Origin: Leptodontidium sp. MPI-SDFR-AT-0119
Lineage: Eukaryota > Ascomycota > Leotiomycetes > Helotiales > Leptodontidiaceae
Reading direction: 5' to 3'
Length of the DNA: 64,000 nt
Assembly: GCA_020726505.1 (NCBI GenBank)
Contig: JAHLEZ010000012.1
Span: 186,001 to 250,000 of the forward strand
The notes beneath the pieces were generated by a model, which saw nothing but the letters and a program-made list of their open reading frames with translations, was not told where the DNA came from and did not search any database. A program made the translations under genes and the position numbers. Numbering within the stretch: the stretch's first letter is position 1; the number at the start of each line of letters is the position of its first letter. Shown here piece after piece: positions 12,501 to 21,951 of this stretch.

Positions 12501-14488
12501 TCTGTGGATCGATTTCTGTTTTCGAATCTGTCATGTCCGGGATCCGCAAAGCTATTTACAATCATCGCACATCGAGTATGGAATCGACGGATGACATTGT
12601 AGATACTGCTTTCGCCGAGCGTCGATTCATGATTGATGTATTCATGACACCGAAGCCTCTGCCATGCAATGCACCAACAATTCCGCTCTCCCAACTGGCC
12701 ATGCATACTGGCCATGGTGAAGATAGTCGCATCTTTATTGCCGTCCATGGTGGTGTATATGATGTCACCGAATTTACGTTCATGCATCCAGGAGGGACAA
12801 ACATCATCAAATCCAATGCTGGAGTCGACTGCTCGAAGTCCTTTGATCTCTTGGCTCACACTAACAATCCCGAAGTTTCAAGTCTTCTTAACAAATACTT
12901 TATCGGCCATCTTACGCCCAAGCCCGACTTCTCGCATTGTGAAGAGATCAACATGCTCTACGATTTGTGGGCAGACTACTTGAGGACATCTGTCGAGACG
13001 TTCATCGCTCAACAATTCGAAGTCCACGAATTCATGGATTCAGCCAAGTTGTGGTTTCAAGGAAACCTCTTCAACATGGGAGGCGTTCGCCGATTTTACC
13101 ACCATCAATCGAGATTGCTCCAGGGCGGATTCTCAGCACTCTTTGGCGCCAAACTTCAAGAGCTCTACCTGAAGCTTTCTTTCACTATGGCAAATGCCAC
13201 CTCTAACTCGAGCCCAGGTCGCATTCCAGATGTTCTCGGCATAATCGCCCGCGCGAAGAGCTCAACAGACGCAATGACAACTTCAAATGAGATCTCTCAG
13301 ATAGGTCAATTCACATGTAATAGCGAGACGGCTCGGTTCCACGAACGTGGTATTCTCGACTATGCCAGGAAATCAGTCGAGTTGGACATTGAACTGCTTG
13401 AGGGTATCCGAGAGGAAGCGTGCCGCGGCATGGATGCCTTTGATTCAATCATGGATCTGGATACGCCATCAGATACCCAGCGAACCACCGCTCTCTCGAG
13501 TTTCCTGTTGCAATTGACTGAGCGCATGGCGGTGCGATTGGAGGGATTCTACTCTAAGCTTGCTCAGCACTCTGTGTATCACCCCGAGATGGAACGAAAC
13601 CCTGCTCGCACACGCTGGAATCTCGTCCGTCGGAAGATCCGCGATGGCTCCTTCTTCGTCCTTACTCATGATATGGAAATGGGCTCAGCTGCCGTTTCCC
13701 ACGGAGCATATCATAGCCAAGACCCTATCGAGCTTGATCATGTCATCAGCCAGATCCAACAGAGTATAAGTCGAGTACCTATACAATCACCACGGCCAAT
13801 GGATCTTACAGAACAACATGTCGCTCGAGGTCAAGCGACCCCGAACGGGGTCTCCGCCTACGAATCTCACGAGAACGGCAATGCCGTCCGAAGGATGTCC
13901 TCATTCATGACAACCAACATGAAAGCCATCCGCCGCCTCAGCAAAATGCCAGCCGCAGGCGTAAGCCTCGAGCAACTCATGGGCACATACGGACCTCGCT
14001 CATCGCAGCCAATCCAGAACCGTCTCCCAACACCGCCATCAAGTCGAGGATCCAGCCGTACGCGCGAACCACACCCTTCCAATCCCCTCCCACTCAGCAA
14101 CCTCAACCGCAGAGGCCGATCTACCTCCACTGTCAGTGGTTCCATGCCACCGCCACAAACCAGAAACCGCAGTAACACATCCAATAGCATTGGCTCTGTA
14201 CATGAGTCTGCCATCTCTCGTCCACCAACACCCTTCCGCGCCACGACAACCCTCACTACACCACCACTCTCGACATCCAGCGCCCTCCCGCAGATGTTCA
14301 ACAAGATGAACAGACGACAGACAAGCGGTCCACCATCACCAGCTAATTCGGCAGAGGGTAATCGTGCTATGATGCGCAGTGCAAGAACATCAATGGCTTC
14401 TGAGCAGCCGCTTGAGAGGACGAGATCGATGACTGGGCCGCTGAGGGCATTGAAGTTGCAGGAGGTTAGAGCTGTGCCGACTTTTTGA
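9533..14488 (+). CDS. IDO/PrnB-like heme domain fused to FAD/NAD(P)H reductase and cytochrome b5
   Basis: Predicted self-contained heme oxygenase system of 1,591 residues. Exons: 9533-9673, 9753-9793, 9847-10622 and 10671-14488; all phases close. Residues ~60-500 look like the indoleamine 2,3-dioxygenase superfamily (GLPYYQICKRM, then a helical region with WLPSNWRAFI and GTHRYKVFG; His483 is the likely proximal heme ligand). Residues ~527-890 are a CPR/sulfite-reductase-type FAD and NADPH module (FAD motif RTYSISNSP ~731, GGSGIAPFRSFW ~819-830, YVCGS), without an FMN flavodoxin domain. A cytochrome b5 domain follows (HPGG His1025, LLAHT His1049). A helical region and a Ser/Pro/Thr-rich tail (~1350-1591) end the protein. 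Two Cys-Pro motifs (C6, C17) open it. Electron flow NADPH-FAD-b5-heme is inference; the substrate is unknown. Confidence 0.85.
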
Positions 14489-15013
14489 GTTGTTTAAATT
14501 TCATTGGGCCTGGGTTGGAGATTTTAAAAGGAGGAGGTTTTTTGCATTGTATTCACTTCTGATGCGTGGGGAGTAACAAAACATACCGATGGAGTCTAAA
14601 AAATAAGGGAAGGTGTACCACTCATTTAGAAGGGAAATTTTCTATCCTGCATGCTGTAGCTAGCTACAATATACCATTTGCTACTTCACATCTTCAACAA
14701 GCCCGTTCATATCATTGACCTGTTTTGTAATCGCTCAGATTAAAGCCCGATTAATTGTTGGTGGAAACAGTCCCCAACGTCATCTTAAATGCATCCAAAG
14801 CAAAACCCGCTCTTACATCACTCCCCCAAAACAAATCTTTGACTCCATCACCCTCAGAACGCTCCAATACCCCCAACAGCACCAGTAGCGAACGAACTGG
14901 TACCGTGCGTACCCACGATCTCCCTCCTATTCAACCTATCAGCTACAGATAGAACCCCCCTCCACTCATTCGAGCTTGAAAACCAAAAATAAACAAAATA
15001 AACAAATCCAAAC
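14489..15013. other. 3' flank of the fusion gene and possible second exon of the small gene
   Basis: About 0.5 kb. The left half is AT-rich 3' sequence of the fusion gene. The right half (about 14880-14935, minus strand) could be a second exon of the small gene at 15014-15238, because that gene has a perfect GTAAGT donor at 15017. Joining with an acceptor near 14940 would add a short Gly-rich tail; a neighbouring acceptor gives an immediate stop. Unresolved. Confidence 0.4.
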
Positions 15014-15238
15014 TTACGAAGGGCAAGCCTCCTCCTTCCTCCTCTCCGTCAACGCCTTCTGAACAGCCCTACTCCTCGCCCGCGGCGTGCTAGCAAGAGC
15101 TCCTTTCCATCCCCATTGAACGGGCAGATCAGCCTGATCTCTTTCCTTGTCGAGGCGAGTTTGCTCGATGATGCGGATGGGCATGTCGTGGCTTGCGCCA
15201 TTGGGGATGGAGGGGTTGGCTTTGTTGCCGAAGCACAT
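15014..15238 (-). CDS. Small hypothetical protein (74 aa or slightly longer)
   Basis: A short gene supported by a strong start context (CACC before the ATG) and coherent codon use. The product begins MCFGNKANPSIPNG and is charged and soluble, with DKERDQADLPVQWGWKG in the middle and a basic C-terminus ending EEACPS. It has no signal peptide or membrane segment and I do not recognise a family. The stop codon lies inside a perfect GTAAGT donor (15017-15012), so the real protein may splice on to an exon downstream and be about 100 residues. The neighbouring fusion gene is on the opposite strand and converges on it. Confidence that something is expressed is moderate; the C-terminus is uncertain. 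Confidence 0.5.
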   Translation of the reverse strand: MCFGNKANPSIPNGASHDMPIRIIEQTRLDKERDQADLPVQWGWKGALASTPRARSRAVQKALTERRKEEACPS

Positions 15239-16068
15239 GGTGAGATACTTGTATGGCGGGGTTTAGCGGGGTGAGAATGTGGATGCTGAATCTGTTGTTT
15301 TGGTTTTGGCAGGATGTGGACGAGGGTGAAGCGAGTGCTATGATGAATTGATTTTCTGTGGATGAGATGAGTTGAGATGACGAGTCCTAAGATTCTAGAA
15401 TAATGGAATGGATATTAAAGCATTTCGCTCTCTGGACATTAAACGTCTGCCTGGTGCTTTCGATATCTTCACGTAGTAATTGGAGGGTTGGGGTGCAGTG
15501 TGCAATGTACACAGCCTCCACCAAAGATTTCGATGTTTGCAAAGCCTTAAAATTCCTCTAGTCAACGCTGGAGCGAGGATTCCCAAGGGAGTGTTGCACT
15601 GCAGCCCAATGCAGGCATGTCGTATCAGGCAGCCGATTCGTGTGTTTAGGCTAAAAGGGGTAGCGAGGTCTTAGGGGTGCCGCATAGATTGTTTGGAGAA
15701 CGATATGCTTTCTTGATTGGGCTATTGCATTCACTGTCTCGAAGTTTCAATTCAAAATACGAATCGGATGCTTCATCGTATATCGTAAGTCGTGATCAGT
15801 TGGTCTTGATTCTCACTGTAAAACTGCTGATTAAGCGAGAATATTTGGAGCACAACATAGTTATTTTGACTCCTCCAGAAACGTCCATCACGTTTGTTTT
15901 GAAGCAAGAATGCATAATTGATATTTTGTTGTTCCATGTTTCTATATGCAAATCAAGTTTGAGGCCATTAGAGCGATATAAACTTGTCAAGTTGTCAAGT
16001 GTTTCTTTCAAAAGCCTTGTATGATCTTCGGTAATGTTGAGGAATTTGTGAATTTACTCAACTACAAC
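15239..16068. other. Intergenic, AT-rich
   Basis: About 0.83 kb. The first part is the promoter side of the small gene; from about 15,680 to 16,060 it becomes clearly AT-rich with only weak open frames. It marks the left edge of the accessory-looking block that starts with the Ulp1-like gene. No terminal inverted repeat was found. Confidence 0.45.
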
Positions 16069-18560
16069 CTACTCGCCAGGACCTTTATCTGTAGGACTTT
16101 CTACATAAGTTTCAGCCAAAATAGCTTCACTAAGTATGGCCTCTGCATCAAGTCGATTTCGTTCAGCAGCCGCGAAGTCATGCTGTCTCTTCCATGCCGG
16201 ATATGCTCTCGCCAAGCCATACATAGGTTTGATAGGATCATTGTGAATCAGAGACATCATCGCACCCATCTCATTCAACATCCACTTCAAGAAACTCTCC
16301 TTATTGTCTTTACTATGCCGCTTCCATCCAACAAGGGGGAAGTCTCGACATGCTTTCTTAAGCTCTTTCTTGGAGTAGTTCAATCCTGGCTGGTAGTTGA
16401 CGGCCGGAATCGGGTAGAAGAATCCAGCTCTTTGAAATCGTGGCCCGATCTGGGAGGGATATTGAAGGGTGTCTTCTTGTGGCTCAACTCGAGGATTCTC
16501 GTGCATAAGTGCTTCGGTGGCCGTGTAGAAACGCCGGCTTTCATCGATCTCTGAGCTGGCTCCTGGGTTATCTGGGTCAGCTGAGTCACCTCCACCATCC
16601 GAACCCTCGCTCCCTTGGTCCGTGTTGTAGCCTTCGTGTTCTTCAGGAGGGTCAAAATATTTGTGATCATTGGCATGATCGGGTATTTTGTAAGCCACTA
16701 GATAATGCAGTCAGCATGTGAAGCAACTGTCTGAAGCTGCATTCAGGACGACTCATTATCACAACCTACTGTTTGAATCGTCTTCGTCATCCACGTCAAT
16801 ATCATCATCAACAACATTGCCGTCGTCCTCACTCGTAGTATTTATTACAAATGTACCCTGTGTGCGAACTGAGGGGTCCATATCAACTACTAGCAAACCT
16901 TCCTGGCTATCTTCGTCAGAGTCCTCGACCAATGGTCCGTATGAAGGTACGTCAACTTTCACGGGCTCGATATCTGGGCAAGTGTCAGGTGAACCCACTT
17001 CCTGGTATCGAAGGGCTGTTAAGAAATTCTACTAACCGAGCAAATCATATTCATAGTCACCGAAGAATCCGCCCTGTCTCAACTCGAAAATAACCCGAGG
17101 TTTCTTCCATCTTTCCAGGTCCTCCTGACCCTGGTTTTGGGCATAACAGAGAATTCTGTATCCGAATGCCAAGCAGAATACGTTTGTGATTGTAAACGCT
17201 CCGCAATTATACCCATCACATTGCTGGGGTCCATTTGGGCTCTTGTCCTTTGTCAAAGATCGTGCTGACCATCTGATCATGTGCGTGTTAGCGTTCATCC
17301 TGGTCAGCCGGGGGGAAATGGAGAAACATTCTACAGGACTTACTGCCCAAATATTGGCCAGAATTTAGAGTCGGGCATTGGAATCTGGTTGTATTTTGCA
17401 ACAACGATGTCGGGGATCAGATACTCCATAATGGCAATGACACCAAGCAACGGATATTTATTGAAACTCTTCGGAGTATCTTTGTCGTGCCTGGGTATCG
17501 TGTCTATTGCAAATATGAATCTCTGTTTTGGAGCGACGCCGACGAGTTCCGTGTGACTGCTATCGTCCGCTGCGATGAATAAATAATCCAAATTCTGGAA
17601 TGTGGCGAAGTCGCAACCGATCTCTGCTAGGACATTGACTACTTCTTGTTTGTTCACTACCCGGTCAAATGGATTGTTTATTCTTCTGTACTGGCTTACA
17701 GTAATCATCTTGCAGCTCATTCTTGGCTCTTTTTTCATCTCAGTTGGCTTATTCGGTGCTGGCTGTGTGGGAAATGATATATTGGTCTCTTCGTCTCTCA
17801 CACGATAGACTTCTGGCCTCAATTTTTTGACTTCTTGTGGACTTTTGCTCCTTCGCCGTTTTGCCTTTTGGGTGCCCGATGGACTCAATTTGGGCCTTCC
17901 CCTAGGCTTCTCTTCTTCTTCTTCTGTCGTGTCTGTCTCCTCCGCCGCCTTTTCGTATTCTTCCCGTTGCTTATTCACATGAGTACACACCATCTTAATG
18001 TATGCATCCACAACTATTTGAAATATTTAGTTTTGGGCCTTTCCGGAGTCTCAGGATCCAGAATTTCGAAAACTTGGACATTAGGAAATCAGGGGGATAT
18101 ATTACTGACCCGGAGGGCTGTTGGTCCCCCGACCTGGAGCTCCCCTGCTGTCGTGATTAGCGTTCTTTCTTCTAATCATCTAGGGCCCAAGACGAATTAT
18201 CCAAGGAGGGAAAAACATTACTCGAAAGCTACGGACTGAGTTAAGATAAAAGCGCTGAAAATAACACGTACTGTCTACCTAAATTAACAAAACATCCTAA
18301 CTCCCCCCACGGGATCACCGCTCCTTCCACATTCGCTGCTTCATCTTCGAGGTGTATATCTCTACTGCCGTCCGGATCTGGTATATCATTATCAATTTCG
18401 TTTAGTTCCGCTTGCCATATGTCATATACTTCTTGTTCGATTTCTGGGAGTGGCTGGAATTGTTTTTGTTCGATCGCCGTCCGCTGTTCCTCTGAGATGT
18501 TGGCTCGTTTAATTAGCATTGTCGCGAAGGTACTTTGAGATACACGATCAGAGACAATAC
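16069..18560 (-). CDS. Ulp1/C48-family cysteine peptidase-like protein with AT-hook
   Basis: Likely SUMO/ubiquitin-like-protein peptidase fold, either a host gene or derived from a mobile element. Four 3' exons close in phase: 18013-17344, 17299-17037, 16997-16770 and 16697-16069. The peptidase core shows DDSSHTELVG (His), FAIDTIP (Asp) and PQQCDGYNCGAF (Gln and nucleophile Cys), so the catalytic residues appear present. Before it lie an acidic run and an AT-hook-like KPRGRPKLS with a basic RRRSKSP segment; after it come a very acidic stretch (DDDIDVDDEDD) and a C-terminal domain of about 200 residues. The 5' part is uncertain: an upstream exon reads STFATMLIKRANISEEQR and continues to about 18260, but the linking exon between 18015 and 18260 does not resolve cleanly. 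Confidence 0.65.
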
Positions 18561-18800
18561 GCTACTATGTTAGTTTGGAAGGCGAGTAATTAATTTTTGC
18601 GGTAATAGGATGTCCATCTGGCTCGTGCAGTAGTGTGCGATTTCATCAAAGACAGAGAAGCTAGTTTCTTTCAAAAAAAACCAAAAAAATCCCTAGACCG
18701 CAAACAGTGACATAGACAAAGACTTTCACGGTTTGAGTAAGGATCTTGTAAGATGCATTAAGCGGCTGTCGTTCTGATCGCAAATTTCGCCCTTTTTTTA

Positions 18801-19233
18801 CTACTCAGCGGATAAGATGTTTGTATAAATTGTCCTATCGAGCAAAATCTCGAAGTCAGTTCCATTTTCCCCTTGGGATTTGGGGAGAACCCACCATGTT
18901 GTGAGGACTTTCATGACGTTGAAATCGAGTCCCTCCTCTAATACGATTGCTCCCGTCCTATCAAATAAATTGTATCTAAAATCAAAGTACAAGACGTAGA
19001 ATAAATCTGGAAGTGCCATTGGCACCTCTTGTCTCAAGTTGAGGCGAAGGCTTGATTTGGCAAACAATGCAGCTGAAACAACAACTGGCCGACCTTTAAC
19101 CCCACTATTAGTATTTCATGGATATTTTATAGCACCTAGACGCCCCCTAACAGACTCACAGCGTTGACAGTAAATTTCTCACTATAGATTTTAGAGTAAA
19201 TGGGTCATGTAGAGCATTACCAGCTAAAAGATC
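18801..19233 (-). CDS. Unknown protein, two 3' exons (partial)
   Basis: Two exons (19233-19160 and 19104-18801) join in phase through an intron with a GTGAGT donor and an ACTAATAG end, which serves as branch site and acceptor together. They encode 125 residues beginning DLLAGNALHDPFTLK, continuing through GVKGRPVVVSAALF and ending TNILSAE. The composition is normal for a globular protein and I recognise no family. No start codon is visible; a TAG just before the first exon fits an acceptor (GTGTAG), so 5' exons should lie further right, within about 19.24-19.5 kb. It sits upstream of, and on the same strand as, the Ulp1-like gene and might be its N-terminal part, but the stop at 18801 and the phases do not allow a simple join. 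Confidence 0.45.
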
Positions 19234-19562
19234 CTACACGGGATGACCCTACAGACGCTGCAGTCTTAGAGTCTGAAGCATGTCATAGCTCATACTTTAT
19301 AAGAATTTTGTTCGTCGGAGGCATGTCTTTCTTCAGATTTGTTACAAGAACAACATTTCTAGACTCGATCCTTTCAAACAAACAACTACCGTAATATTAT
19401 TATGAGGCATTTTCACTTATGTCATCCGCCGGAATGTCGTGGACCGGAAGATACGCAACTTCGAATGCTAGTGTTGCTAGTGATAGCAACACGAAACTGA
19501 TCCCACCCGTTAGTAAGATTATTCTCACATTCCGACCCTAAAGCATCGCAGACATGTACTGA

Positions 19563-20843
19563 CGAACCAAAGTCAAAGGTCCTTCACGGCTGAGGCAGGC
19601 AGACACGCTAGATATAAGTAAACCGAAGATCGACAATATTCCTCCACATGGTAAGCTGCACGGTAACTCATCAAAGTACGTCCTGTTCACTAAAGTCCGG
19701 GCTGAAGTCCTCACTCAGGTTTGGAACTTCTATTTCGCCACAGGTCTTCACCGCGAGTCGCCACCAGTCGCACACTTCAAAGTTACATCGTTCAAGGAAT
19801 CACCGACTTTCGCCAAGTCGTTTCCACTTCCCGACTATTTCGATCTCGAGAAGCTCCCCCATATGTATGAGCGTAAGACTCTCTTTACTTTGCTTGCTGT
19901 TGGAGATAGTCGACTGAAATAGGTACACCATAGTCTTGAATCTGATACAGGCTTCATGCACTGTGATAAAATATTACAACGAGAAAAAAGACGACAGCTG
20001 GATAGATTTCAGCATCAATTTTGACCCCTCTGATAATATCGACGAAGCTTGGGAGTTTGGGTGTGACTGCCACGGCGACTGTGAATCTCATCGAGGCGAG
20101 CCTCCAGACCCTTTACATGTAACAATCTCGGACGCCGGTACTGGCACTACAATAGGTCCGGAGAACGACAGTTTGCAAGGTATTAAGCAAGACATGTTTC
20201 TTCGGCTCAACAACTGTGGGTAGCTCCCACACCTAACTGTATAATAGTTAGTGTGAATTTGGTTCTCTAACAGAATACAGTCAGACTAGAGGGCATACTT
20301 CAAGACCATGAACCTTGTTGGCAAGATCTTATTTCAATTGTTCCACCTCTAGGTAAGTTGTATTTCGGCAAATTTCTAAGCAGACGGCAGGTTCAGCTGA
20401 CAGCAATGAAGTTCTGAACAGCATCTTGTCGACATTCAAGGATTACAAGCCACCTCGCGGGATCACCAATGGAGATTTTGAACTTAGTTTGGTAGTCGAG
20501 CGGAGCGAGAATATTGAGCCGTTTGCAAGACATATTCCGAGAGACGGTATGTCAACCGATTGAAATAATCCCCCCTCGATTTTTGCCGACTTCCTCAGTT
20601 CTGACCTCGGTGTACAACTTCTGCAAGGAAAATCTCAAAATTGGGCATGTGGTGACTGAAGCTTTACCGCGACTCAGATTCTCAAGTCCAACAGAAATCA
20701 GGTCTATAATCACTTTTCCGAACCTGTTCCTGGCCAGCCTGTGGCTGTCGAGCAGCTGGACTAAACCATGTAATTATCTTTCATATCTGGCTTCTTTGGG
20801 AACACGAGATTGGCTTGGCTTTGGAGGTAGCCCTAGAATTTGA
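19563..20843 (+). CDS. Unknown fungal protein, copy A of a duplicated family
   Basis: Unrecognised family, supported by a second copy at 30.2-31.5 kb in this window. Exons: open from 19563 to 19872, then 19934-20179, 20281-20352, 20397-20546 and 20599-20843, all in phase. Shared blocks with the other copy are PPVAHF, FSINFDPSD, WEFGCDCHGDC and IPRD, followed by SVYNFCKEN. The Cys-rich WEFGCDCHGDC is the most distinctive element and may bind metal (inference). No in-frame ATG precedes the first block after a stop at 19560, so a 5' exon is missing from the model. Near 20,680 a second frame gives an ending (AVEQLD) that matches the other copy (TVEEVD) better than the open frame does, so the C-terminus may be altered by a small indel. 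Confidence 0.5.
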
Positions 20844-21951
20844 AAAGATACACCACTTCTCGGATATCACTGAAGTTTTGGTACTGAGGGTTATAAGTCT
20901 GCAACAGAATCTCCAGAAGAGCCCACCAGGATTTTCTTGAAATTGCTTGTCACTTTGTACCTACTGAAAATTAAAATGGAAATGATTGAGTTACATGCAT
21001 TATTTGGGACTGACACTATGAGACTATCTAAGGCTTCTGTCCATCCCCGCCCCCATGAAGCTTCCACGTCGATGGTTTCCTTGATGTTTGGAGGCCGCTT
21101 GGCTCATCCGCCTCATTTCACTTAAGAATCTCACAAACTGGCAAATAAATTCATTATTAATGAGTGCTTGGTGAAAACTTTGCAGACTGGTGAACATGAC
21201 ACACTTAACCTCTTGCTTGCCCACTAGCGCGCGCTGCAGAGAACTCATCGGTTTTCGAACATCAGAACATTCACGTTACAGATCAGCGGGAGATGGGAAA
21301 TTGATAGTACTGCCAGTGTGGTCATGGGAATAAATGTGCATGATTGGGGTTTCCCAGCTCAGTAATGTCCTGCTGCAAACAACCAGTTTGTTACCTGCAT
21401 GAATATTGCTTCTCCTACACCCGAATTTCTAGCTAGCTGAAGTTTCCGATTTCGCCGTCCTAACAGTCCAATTTGTCATCATGGCCGTTGTGTGCGATGC
21501 ATAAATACCGATCAGTCCAAATGGCAGTATTTGGTGCTTTCCAGCAAGTGACAGCGGATTGAGACACCAATACACACTGGCAGTTCCCACGAACTCGCTC
21601 TCAACATCGGGTCTGCCTCCTGTTCAAGAGCCCAGAGAAGTAGCGCTGTTGATTTACTGACTCTGAGATCCAACTTAAACGAGTGTGAGAAGAGCTTTTG
21701 AACGTATAAAAATTCCCAGCCGATAATAATGTGCAACTTATGAGACGCAGTTGATGATCAACAGCTCGGCAATTTGCGATAGTTGCTAGACCTTAGGGGT
21801 CTGGAGACACAATCAGGAATATCCCAGACTGAAAGAGCTTTTGCTTTTTTAAGTCAGAGAGATGAAGATAGCTGGTTCCTGCCAGTTTTGCCAAGTAATA
21901 GCACGGCTACGAAAATTATCTCCAGAAAACCACTCAAAGAATTTTCGAGTG
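20844..21951. other. Intergenic region between unknown copy A and a retropepsin-like gene
   Basis: About 1.1 kb between the 3' ends of two convergent genes. Open frames are short and I see no family signal, tRNA or repeat ends. A fragment around 20,937-21,125 stays open for 62 residues but looks non-coding. Confidence 0.4.

Noticed and set aside
13867..14304. 145-codon minus-strand open frame
   Set aside because: Antisense to the Ser/Pro-rich tail of the heme fusion protein, where stop codons are rare on the other strand.
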